Shown here in pieces: positions 1 to 7,619 of a stretch of DNA of 38,033 nt. Within the stretch, counting starts at the first letter, position 1. Every line of letters begins with the position of its first letter. The stretch is taken from positions 1-38,033 of the forward strand of contig JACJIB010000016.1 of NCBI GenBank assembly GCA_014138645.1. Reading direction: 5' to 3'. The notes beneath the pieces are model-generated. The model made no database searches, had not been told where the DNA came from, and saw only the letters and a program-made list of their open reading frames with translations. The stretch comes from Methylorubrum thiocyanatum (lineage in GTDB: Bacteria; Pseudomonadota; Alphaproteobacteria; Rhizobiales; Beijerinckiaceae). Made by a program: the position numbers and the translations under genes.

Positions 1-15
1 CGATCAGCGCCTCGG

Positions 16-92
<77 letters not shown>

Positions 93-134
93 ACATCAAC
101 GCACCCGCGATCGCCCACGCAGACGCCCACCCGC

Positions 135-166
135 AGCCCGCCGACCGACAGGTCCGCGGGCTTTTT
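135..166 (+). terminator. Rho-independent terminator of the tRNA gene
   Basis: A 7-bp stem AGCCCGC (135-141) pairs with GCGGGCT (156-162) and runs directly into five T residues (162-166). The loop holds a smaller GACC/GGTC pairing. This is the clearest intrinsic terminator in the window and fits the 3' end of the tRNA transcript. Confidence 0.8.
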
Positions 167-642
167 GCTGTCCAGCGTTCCGGCCCCGCGCAACAGCCCC
201 GACGCGCCCCGAAAGGGGAGGGGACCGCCCCTGTCCGTGGCCGACGGATGCCGTACCGCCTTCAAACCGAATGCGGCTGCACCGCCCTCAGCCCGATGGC
301 GCTCGGGAGCGGTGCCCTCCGGACGGTCAGTAGAGAACGAAGGCCACCGTGGCGAGCGCGAAGTCCTTGGGCCTGCCGACAGCGCCGGTCCAGACCGGAT
401 CGTAGAACGCCGCCCCGAGGACGCCGGCCACAGGCGGCGTTGGTACCGCGCGTGGCGCTCGGCGGCCTCGGCCCTCGCCGCGGCTTGAGCACCGGGAGAT
501 CCGGGCCGCTCCGGTTGAGCGCGCCTCGTCCTTGCCCAGGCGTGGGCGGCCGGATCAGCAAGCCCGCGCGGCGCTTGAGCGAAGACCGAGTCCGCGAGCC
601 CGAAGGGATCCAAAGGGATCCATCGGATGGGGGATGATCGGT
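167..642. other. Gene-free spacer between the tRNA terminator and bcsN
   Basis: No convincing gene was found on either strand of this 476-bp stretch. The open frames that cross it have no recognisable domain, no good ribosome binding site and an arginine/proline-rich composition typical of out-of-frame reading in high-GC DNA. No duplicated tRNA 3' end, integrase fragment or CRISPR-like repeat was seen. It should contain the 3' end of the cellulose operon mRNA, but I could not pick out a clear terminator. Confidence 0.6.
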
Positions 643-1680
643 TCAGGGGCCGTCCCGGCCCGGGGCGGGCCGGTAGGCTTCCGCCGGCAGATCGCGGGAC
701 AGGCTTTCGCCGATCGAGCGTCCCGGGGCCGGACTCGGCATCAGGTCGCGACCTGGGGCCTCGGGCGGTTTCGGCAGATCGGTGATGTAGCGCTGCGTGC
801 CCCCCGGCGCGGGATTCGCGGCGGACGGATCGGGCGCCGGCACGGCGCCCTGCGGCGTCGTGGGAGCGAGGTAGCGGCGGCCGCCGGGATCGGTCGGCGT
901 CGGCGGCCGCAGTGCTGGCGCCGCCTGCGGTGTCACGGCCGGCGGCGGAGCGGACGGCGTCGGCTTCGGCGCGGCCTCGGGCGGCGGTTCGCCGGGGGCG
1001 GGCCGGGCGGCCTGCCGCTTCACGGGCGCGGGCCGCTCGCGCCGGACGACGGGCGGGCGCGGCCGGGCCGGAGTGGGGCGGGCACCGGGCTCGCCGGGCA
1101 GGCTGATGGTCAGCCGCTCCACCGCGGCGACGAGGTCGTCGAGGCTCGCCTGCGCCGTACGGCACAACCGGATGCGCAGGGACAGGGCGCGCCGGCCCGC
1201 GGTCGGGGTCAGCGAGGCGTCGAACAGACCGCCGCGGCTCGCGACGCGCTGGGCCGTGCTCGCCCGCTCGAACCATTGCCACGCGTAGAGGCAGTCGGTC
1301 CCCAGCGCGAGGCCGATTGGTCCGTAGCCGTTGCGCCGCGGCGCGACGATGCGCAGGACCTGGCCGGGAAAGCGCACCGCGATCTCGCCCTCGATGCCGA
1401 ACTGGCTCGGTTTGGCCAGCCGCGGCGGAAAGGCGAGCAGCAGGTCGCCGGTCTCGTTGCGCAGGGCCACCTCGGCATGGTTGCGGCCGTCGCCGCCCTC
1501 GAAGCGGATGCGCTGGTCGAACCCGTCGCGCAGGCGCGTCTCGACGACGCCCGCGACCGGGCCGGCGCCGGGCAGCCGCAGCACCGGCGCCGATTGGGCC
1601 AGGGCGGACTGGGGCGAGGCATGATCGGCGAGGAGCAGCGCCGCAACCGTCGCGAGCGACCTGAGGAGCGGCACTCTCAC
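643..1680 (-). CDS. bcsN: Cellulose biosynthesis protein BcsN
   Basis: A 345-residue exported protein resembling BcsN, an accessory protein of alphaproteobacterial cellulose operons whose biochemical role is not established. Residues 1-29 form a signal peptide (LLRSLATVAALLLADHA, cleavage near ALAQ). The folded part spans about 35-190 and carries the family-like stretches RFPGQVLRIV and YGPIGLALG followed by CLYAWQW. The remainder is a long Pro/Ala-rich low-complexity tail, probably disordered. It starts with GTG, and the four bases GTGA are shared with the stop codon of the upstream TPR gene, which implies translational coupling and marks it as the last cistron of the bcs operon. The family call rests on these motifs and on position; the tail length could vary between strains. 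Confidence 0.72.
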   Translation of the reverse strand: MRVPLLRSLATVAALLLADHASPQSALAQSAPVLRLPGAGPVAGVVETRLRDGFDQRIRFEGGDGRNHAEVALRNETGDLLLAFPPRLAKPSQFGIEGEIAVRFPGQVLRIVAPRRNGYGPIGLALGTDCLYAWQWFERASTAQRVASRGGLFDASLTPTAGRRALSLRIRLCRTAQASLDDLVAAVERLTISLPGEPGARPTPARPRPPVVRRERPAPVKRQAARPAPGEPPPEAAPKPTPSAPPPAVTPQAAPALRPPTPTDPGGRRYLAPTTPQGAVPAPDPSAANPAPGGTQRYITDLPKPPEAPGRDLMPSPAPGRSIGESLSRDLPAEAYRPAPGRDGP

Positions 1681-3728
1681 GGAAACCCTTTCCCGTTCGG
1701 TCCCGCACCGGAGGAGAGGCGGGAGGGCACGGAGAAGCGGTCGCTCTCCGGGCTCGTGGCGGCCCGGCCGCGCTCGGCCTGCTGATCCTGCCAGAGGGTG
1801 CCGAGCGGGGCGGGGGAGAGGCCTTCCGGCTTGTCGAGCCCGTTATAGCCCGGCAGCAGGGCGAAGCCGTAGCGCTCGTAGGGCATCGGGCCGGCCCCGT
1901 TCACCCGCCGCGCCACCAGGGGCGGACGCGCGGTGACCGGCTCGCGGGCATAGCTGCCGGGGGCGGCCGGCTCGGACAGCGCCCGCTGCAGCGAGGACGG
2001 CGGGTAGCGCAAGGCATTGTCGAGGGGCACGCTCAGCGGGAACTCGCCGCGCTGGACCGCCGCCGGCACCGTGCCGGCCTGGGCGCCGATCGTGGCCGCG
2101 TCCGGCCGCGGCACGCGGCCGTAGGAGGGGACGTCGGGCTTCGGCTCGGGTTTCGGTTCGAGTTTCGCCTGAGCGGGCGGCCGGGCCGGGGGCGACTGGG
2201 GCGCCGCGCAGGGCAGCGGCGGGCCGCCGGGATCCTCGCGGAACAGCATGTCGACGACCTTCGGGAACAGGCCGTCGTAGCGGTTCACGGTCTCGAGATA
2301 GGGGCGCTGGCGCTTCAGCCGCTGGAGCGTGAGGGCGTAGCCGAACACGGTCGTCTCGCTCGGCATCCAGGCGACGGCGCGCTGAAACCATTCGAGCGCG
2401 GTGTCGAACTGGCAGGAATTGTAGGCGTACCATGCCAGCCCCTGCGCGCCCTCGCCGGAGGCGGAGGCGATCACGACCTTGGCGTAGCGCTCGATCCGGG
2501 CGGGCTCGATGAAGGGCGGGTTGGCCAGCGTCAGCTTGCGTTCGAGCACGTCGATGAACAGCAGCTCGTTGCCGACGAAGCGGTCGCGCCAGGCGTAGGC
2601 GACCTCTTCCGCCTCGCGCAGCATGTTCAGCTCGCGCAGGGTATGGGCGAGGCCGTGAGCGACCATGGCGTCGCCGCCGCGGCCGATGGCGAGCTTGAAC
2701 CATTCCAGCGCCTCGCGGAACTGGCGCCGCTTGTAGGCGTACCAGCCGAGCAGCCCGGTCTGGCTCGGGTCGCCGCTCTTGCGGGCATAGGCCTGGAAGG
2801 CGGTGAGGTCGGCCAGGGTCGGCGTCTGGGCCGGCTCGTCGTGCAGGAAGGCGGCGATGCGGGCGCGGGTGATGTCGAGGCGGATCGCGTCGAATTCCGA
2901 GGCGCCCTCCGGATTCGATCGGCCCATGGCGATGAGCCGCTCGGCCTGATCCATCTTGAGATGGCTCATCGCCTTCTGGATCGTGGCGAGGCGCGCGCCC
3001 GCATCGGCGCTGCCGTCGAGGACAGACTTGTAGAGGTCGAAGGCGTCCTCGGCCGCGCCCGTGACGGCCAGCGAGTCGGCGATGATCCAGAGGCTCTCGA
3101 GATCGGTCGTGTCGAGGGCGCTGGGATCGGCGCGGTAGAGCGCGACCACCTCCTCGGCGTTTCTGCCAGGTCCGTCCTTGCCAGCTCCGTCTTTGCCCGA
3201 ACCGTTCTTGCCCGGTCCGTTCCTCTCCGCGGTGGCCTTGATGCCGTTGCGGAACTCCGCCCGACGGAGCTTGCGCGCCAGCTCCTCCGAGGGCTGCCAG
3301 TTCGGTTCGACGGAGCGGCGCGTGGCGATGGCGGCGCGCAGGTCCTGGAAGCGGCCGGCGGTGAACAGATCCCACAGCGGCGCCTCCTCGGGCGGGCTCG
3401 GCTGCAGGGTGTCGAGGTCGGCCGGCTCGGTCCAGCCCGGATAGAGCCGCTTCAACCGAGCGATCTCGGCCTTCATCCGCGCGGTCTGCTTCTGCGAGGC
3501 GTAGTAGCGCAGCGCGCTTTCGTCGACCATGCCGGGCGTGCCGCCCGTCTCCGGATCGACCACGATCGCGGGGGCGCGGGCGCCATCGCCGTAGACGACG
3601 CGCGGGGCGGCCTCGGGCGCCGCCTGGGGGCCGGTCTGGGCGAGGGCGGACTGGGTGAAAGCGGACGCCGCGCTCGCGAGCAGGAGCGCGGTCAGGCCGC
3701 CGGCCAGGGGCGTCAGGACTTCACGCAT
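1677..3728 (-). CDS. Periplasmic TPR protein of the cellulose operon (BcsC/BcsK-like, no barrel)
   Basis: A 683-residue protein with an N-terminal signal peptide (GGLTALLLASAASAF, cleavage near ALAQ). It has helical TPR-like repeats in the middle, for example AYKRRQFREALEWFKLAI and WYAYNSCQFDTALEWFQRA, and a Pro-rich C-terminal third. Known BcsC proteins combine periplasmic TPRs with an outer-membrane beta-barrel; this protein ends in a Pro/Gly/Ser-rich tail with no barrel-like strands, so it resembles the barrel-less TPR proteins (BcsK-type) of rhizobial cellulose operons. The likely job is scaffolding the periplasmic part of the synthase. The ATG chosen (3728) gives a clean signal peptide; it lies inside the end of bcsZ (16-bp overlap). 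A Lys/Asn/Gly-rich linker near residue 170-185 is encoded by 15-bp tandem repeats. Family is assigned by context, so the exact name is uncertain. Confidence 0.75.
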   Translation of the reverse strand: MREVLTPLAGGLTALLLASAASAFTQSALAQTGPQAAPEAAPRVVYGDGARAPAIVVDPETGGTPGMVDESALRYYASQKQTARMKAEIARLKRLYPGWTEPADLDTLQPSPPEEAPLWDLFTAGRFQDLRAAIATRRSVEPNWQPSEELARKLRRAEFRNGIKATAERNGPGKNGSGKDGAGKDGPGRNAEEVVALYRADPSALDTTDLESLWIIADSLAVTGAAEDAFDLYKSVLDGSADAGARLATIQKAMSHLKMDQAERLIAMGRSNPEGASEFDAIRLDITRARIAAFLHDEPAQTPTLADLTAFQAYARKSGDPSQTGLLGWYAYKRRQFREALEWFKLAIGRGGDAMVAHGLAHTLRELNMLREAEEVAYAWRDRFVGNELLFIDVLERKLTLANPPFIEPARIERYAKVVIASASGEGAQGLAWYAYNSCQFDTALEWFQRAVAWMPSETTVFGYALTLQRLKRQRPYLETVNRYDGLFPKVVDMLFREDPGGPPLPCAAPQSPPARPPAQAKLEPKPEPKPDVPSYGRVPRPDAATIGAQAGTVPAAVQRGEFPLSVPLDNALRYPPSSLQRALSEPAAPGSYAREPVTARPPLVARRVNGAGPMPYERYGFALLPGYNGLDKPEGLSPAPLGTLWQDQQAERGRAATSPESDRFSVPSRLSSGAGPNGKGFP
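3169..3228. repeat. 15-bp tandem repeats inside the TPR gene
   Basis: Four imperfect 15-bp units lie end to end (3169-3183, 3184-3198, 3199-3213, 3214-3228), each built on a CCGT-tcTTGCC core. On the coding (minus) strand they encode a Gly-Lys-Asp/Asn-Gly linker repeat. The unit length is a multiple of three, so changes in copy number would keep the reading frame. This looks like a flexible spacer that expanded by slippage. Confidence 0.7.
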
Positions 3729-4978
3729 GACGGATACCGCATCCGGGCCGCGATCAGCGCGAGGAGGTGGAGGGTCATCGGATAGTAGTTCTGATTCTCC
3801 TGCACCGTTCTTAACGGTTCGGGAAACGGCGTGCCGTCGGCAGCGCAGGCGGTGAGCGCGGGGATCGCCGTGTAGCCGACCTCGCTCAGCCACTCGACCG
3901 GCTGCCCGTCGCGGGTGTCGACGATCGGCAGGCGCTCGCGCTCGATCCCGCCCCACAGCGTCTTGAACGGCGTGTAATCCTCCGGCCGCCCGACACCGGC
4001 CCAGGCGAGGTAGAGCGGCACGCGGATCGCGTTGTAGGAGAACAGCGGCGGGAAGCCGTCGGCGGGGCGCAGGCTGTCCTTGGCCGAGATCCACTCGGTG
4101 GGCAGGCTGCTAGGCCCGAACCGGGACTGGCGCAGGAAGTCGAGGCCGCTGCGGATCAGCGAGGCCCAGTCGTATTCCGGGGCGACGATCGGCAGCCGCT
4201 GGAAGGCGGGGAAGACCCAGTAGGACAGGTTGATGAGCGGCCCGTCGGCGCGTTCGCGGGCCGAGAAGCCGGAGACGGCGGGCAGCAGGAGCGGTCCGTG
4301 CGGGTCCTTGAACAGGATGGTCTTGCGACCGAACTCGACGGCGATGCGGCGCGCGGCGGTGCGGTAGGACGGCTCGCCCCAGGCCTCCGCCGCCTCGGTG
4401 AGCGCCCAGGCGACGAGGATGTCGCCGTCGGTGGCGTTGTTCATGTCCGCCACCGCCGGGCGGTGGTCGGGCGCCCAGCGCCACGCCAGCAATTCGTCGG
4501 AGCGCACCATCAGGTTGGCACGGGTCCAGCCCCAGATCCGCTCGAAGGCGGCCCGGTCGCCGGCCGCGACCGCGATCAGCATACCGTAGCCCTGGCCCTC
4601 GCTGTGGCTGATCATGCCGTTGGCGGTGTCGACGATCCGGCCCTGCTCGGTGATGAACCGTGCCCGGTAGGCGCGCCAGGCCGCGTCGTCGTCCAGGGTA
4701 TTGGCGAGGGAAGGGCCGGAATCGGTCCGGGCCGGCGTCTCGGAGCGCGGCAGGCCGGGCAGGGCCGTGGCGGGCGGCACGGTGGTGGTCTCCGTCTGCT
4801 GGGGAGCCGGCTGCGCCATCTGCGGCGAGGTCTGCTGCGGAGATGCGGGCTGCGGCGCGGCCGGCTGCGGCGTCGGCTGGGCGGCGGCGGGGCTGGCCGC
4901 GGCAAGGGCGAGCGCCCATCCGGCGCGGCGCAGGGTGCCGCCGAGGCGGGAACGGCACGGCGTGCGGGGCGGCCGCAT
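3713..4978 (-). CDS. bcsZ: Periplasmic endo-1,4-beta-glucanase BcsZ (GH8)
   Basis: A 421-residue glycoside hydrolase family 8 enzyme of cellulose operons, expected to trim or untangle nascent glucan in the periplasm. Signal peptide at 1-33 (GWALALAAASPAAAQ), then a Pro/Gln/Thr-rich linker to about residue 90, then the GH8 domain. The general acid is visible as E127 in SHSEGQGYGM, and the conserved NATDGD (D184) is present. The position that is often the catalytic Asp in the motif SYDAIR is Asn here (N316 in FSYNAIRVPLYLAW); some GH8 subfamilies use other residues at this site, so activity cannot be excluded. The ATG overlaps the bcsB stop by one base (TGATG), and the stop lies 16 bp inside the TPR gene. 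The tight packing supports co-translation with bcsB. Confidence 0.9.
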   Translation of the reverse strand: MRPPRTPCRSRLGGTLRRAGWALALAAASPAAAQPTPQPAAPQPASPQQTSPQMAQPAPQQTETTTVPPATALPGLPRSETPARTDSGPSLANTLDDDAAWRAYRARFITEQGRIVDTANGMISHSEGQGYGMLIAVAAGDRAAFERIWGWTRANLMVRSDELLAWRWAPDHRPAVADMNNATDGDILVAWALTEAAEAWGEPSYRTAARRIAVEFGRKTILFKDPHGPLLLPAVSGFSARERADGPLINLSYWVFPAFQRLPIVAPEYDWASLIRSGLDFLRQSRFGPSSLPTEWISAKDSLRPADGFPPLFSYNAIRVPLYLAWAGVGRPEDYTPFKTLWGGIERERLPIVDTRDGQPVEWLSEVGYTAIPALTACAADGTPFPEPLRTVQENQNYYPMTLHLLALIAARMRYPSCVKS

Positions 4979-7614
4979 CAGGAATTCCTCCGGCCGAGCT
5001 GGCGCACGAGGCCCGTGGTGGCGAGGCCGAGGCACAGGGCCATGAACAGGGTCATGCCGACGTAGTAGCCGGGATTGAGGGAGAGCCACGCCGCCGAGAC
5101 CAGCCGGAAATTGGCGAGCGACCACGTGCGGGTCTCGATCAGGGCGACGTGGTCCGGCTCGACGGTGGTGAGGGTGCCGTCCGAGGCGTCGAGGAAGGCG
5201 GCCCGCCCGACGAGGCGGGTCCAGACCACCGGATCGACGAGGCAGGAGACGGAGGCCTTGAGCATCGACGGGTTCGGCGCGGTCACGAGCACGGTGGTCT
5301 CGTCGAGCCCGATTCCGCTGCTGTCCTCGGCGATGATCAGCGAGGCGCGGGGATTGACCGGCACGGTCCCGGCCTTCGGCGCCTCCATCAGGCCCGTCGC
5401 CTCGCTGCGCAGCCGCAGGGCCGCGTTCGCGAGCCGGGTCCAGCCCTCGCGCAGGACCGTGGGCACGAAGGCGGCCCCCGACAGGGTCTGGTCCCAGCGG
5501 GCCACGAGTTCCTCGTCCGTCTCCGGGCGGCCCGGCCGGGGAACCCCCCGCGGTGTTGCGGTCGCCGCGGAGGCCGCGGCAGGCGCCGGCGTCGCGGCCG
5601 GAGCGGTGACCGGTGCGGAGGCCGGCGCGGCGACGCTGACCGGCACCGCGGCGGGCGGCAGGGCGCAGCGCATCGGCAGGTTGCGGCGCAGCCGGTCGAG
5701 GGTCAGCACACCCTCGGTGCCGAACTGGCCGGGCGTGGCCACGGTCTCGGCCCGCCCCTCCCAGATGCGGCGGATCTCGCCGGGATCGAGGCCGGCCCCC
5801 TGGATCGTCACCGGGTTGAGGGCGCGGGCGGGCGCCACCACGAGGTTGGCACCGCCCTCCGTTCCCCCGGCATCGGGCACGAGTTCGAAATCGATCACGC
5901 GTTTGGCGGCGATGGCGAGGCGGGCGACCAATGTCGCGGCGGCGTCCGCCGTCTCGCGGTCGGTGACCGGCAGAACGAGGCGCGGGCGCGGACCCGCCGC
6001 GGTGAACGGCACCGCTCCCGCCTTGACCGCCGCGAGATCGGGGCTGCGCACGGCGCGCGCGAGCGCCGGGATTTCGAGGCGGGTGCGGTCGAGGAAGAGG
6101 AAGCGCGGCTGCCGTGCGGCCGGGGAGAGGGTGTCGCAGACCTTGTCCGACGCGTTGGGCAGCTGCGCGCTGATTTCGACGCTGTTCAGGCCCGGCCGCC
6201 ACAGGCTCAGGGGCAGCGGGATGGCCTGATCGTCGAACACCTCGCCGCGGGCATAGGGCAGCGGCACGCTCGCGGCGTTGCGGCCGTTGATGTCGACGAC
6301 GATCTGGGCGCTCGGATCGAGGCCCGCGGCGTAGCCGCCGGCCAGATGCAGCATCACCTTGCCGTAGTCGGCGGGCACGAAGTCGGCGGGGAAGCGCAGC
6401 TCGATCCGGGTGCGCAGCAGGCGCCCGTTGAATTCGCGGGTGGCGACGCCGAGGCGCTCCAGGTCGAGCCGCTCGCCACCCTGAACCTCGTAGCCCCGGA
6501 TCAGCGGGGCCAGCGCCGTGCCGGGCCCGCTGCCGCCGGCATCGCCCGCCGCGGCGAGCTGGGCGGTCGCCGTGCGCAGGTCGTCGGGGCCGGTGCCGGT
6601 CACGACGAGGGTCGGGGCGCGGTTACCCCGCGGCGGCAGCAGGGCGAGCCGCGGCCCGGTGATCGGCCCGAGATCCTCCGCGCCGTCCGTGCCGCGGATC
6701 TCGGCGGCGGTGCCGACGAGCAGGTTGACGCCGGTGCGGCCGGTGAGCGGCGGCCCGAAGCTGACCGCGGGCCGGGCGAGACGGCTCACCACGGCGAGCG
6801 CCTGCACGGCGCCGATCATCCGCTCCAGCCGCGGCAGGGTCGGCTTCTCGTTGAGCAGGACGCCGACGGGCAGCGCGCCGCTCTCGTCGGGCTCCAGGGC
6901 GGCCAGGGCCTTCAGGTCGAGATCGGTGGCCGGTGCGACCACCAGCCCGGAGCGGGAGGGGTCGATCTGCGTCCACAGCTCGTAGGTCGCCTCGATCGCG
7001 CAATCGACCCGGTGGCGCTGGCTCGCGGTGAGGGTGATGGCGTTGTAGCCGGCCTTCAGCACCCCGTCGGGGATCGCGAATTCCACGACCTTGACGGCGC
7101 CGGGCGCCTGGATCCGGGTCCAGCCGACCTTGGTGCCGTTGACGAGGCCGGTGAGTTCCGAGCCCTCCGGCGCCACCGAGATCGCCGAGAGGTAGGAGAC
7201 GCGCAGCCGCGCCGCGCCCCGCACCTGCCCCTCGGTGAGGTAGACCGGGTATTGCAGCATGTCCTCCTCGCCCGAGAGGCGGAAGCCGCGGGTGCCCGCG
7301 GGCAGGCGCCGGGCCGGGGCGATGGTGGCCTGGATCTGGGGACGGCGGACGGTGTCGGCCGGCTCGCCCGGGGAGCGGCCCTGGGCCGGCGCGGCGGCCG
7401 ATTGCGCCGGGGGTTGGGCCGGCGCGGCGGGGCTCTGCTTGCGCAGGGCGTCCCCCGTCGGGGGCACGGTCAGGCGCTCGGCCGGACCGCTCCCGAGGAA
7501 GCTCTGGGCCCGGGCCGCCGGACCCGCCGCGACGGTGCAGGCGAGCACGAGGGCCAGGGCCAGGACGATCGGGTGCCGGGGGAAGCCGGCGCGTGAAGGA
7601 GGGCGCAGGGTCAT
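4978..7614 (-). CDS. bcsB: Cellulose synthase regulatory/periplasmic subunit BcsB
   Basis: An 878-residue periplasmic partner of BcsA that guides the growing glucan through the periplasm and is anchored by a C-terminal helix. There is a signal peptide at the N-terminus (HPIVLALALVLACTVAAG), a long beta-rich region with BcsB-type segments such as YPVYLTEGQVRGAARLRVSY and LHLAGGYAAGLDPSAQIVV, and a single C-terminal membrane segment (YYVGMTLFMALCLGLATTGL) followed by a positively charged end. The ATG at 7614 gives the signal peptide directly; a GTG at 7623 is an alternative that would share GTGA with the bcsA stop, the same arrangement as at bcsN. Neither has a strong ribosome binding site, which fits coupling to bcsA translation. 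An Ala/Pro-rich insertion lies around residues 660-700. Confidence 0.92.
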   Translation of the reverse strand: MTLRPPSRAGFPRHPIVLALALVLACTVAAGPAARAQSFLGSGPAERLTVPPTGDALRKQSPAAPAQPPAQSAAAPAQGRSPGEPADTVRRPQIQATIAPARRLPAGTRGFRLSGEEDMLQYPVYLTEGQVRGAARLRVSYLSAISVAPEGSELTGLVNGTKVGWTRIQAPGAVKVVEFAIPDGVLKAGYNAITLTASQRHRVDCAIEATYELWTQIDPSRSGLVVAPATDLDLKALAALEPDESGALPVGVLLNEKPTLPRLERMIGAVQALAVVSRLARPAVSFGPPLTGRTGVNLLVGTAAEIRGTDGAEDLGPITGPRLALLPPRGNRAPTLVVTGTGPDDLRTATAQLAAAGDAGGSGPGTALAPLIRGYEVQGGERLDLERLGVATREFNGRLLRTRIELRFPADFVPADYGKVMLHLAGGYAAGLDPSAQIVVDINGRNAASVPLPYARGEVFDDQAIPLPLSLWRPGLNSVEISAQLPNASDKVCDTLSPAARQPRFLFLDRTRLEIPALARAVRSPDLAAVKAGAVPFTAAGPRPRLVLPVTDRETADAAATLVARLAIAAKRVIDFELVPDAGGTEGGANLVVAPARALNPVTIQGAGLDPGEIRRIWEGRAETVATPGQFGTEGVLTLDRLRRNLPMRCALPPAAVPVSVAAPASAPVTAPAATPAPAAASAATATPRGVPRPGRPETDEELVARWDQTLSGAAFVPTVLREGWTRLANAALRLRSEATGLMEAPKAGTVPVNPRASLIIAEDSSGIGLDETTVLVTAPNPSMLKASVSCLVDPVVWTRLVGRAAFLDASDGTLTTVEPDHVALIETRTWSLANFRLVSAAWLSLNPGYYVGMTLFMALCLGLATTGLVRQLGRRNS

Positions 7615-7619
7615 CGCGC

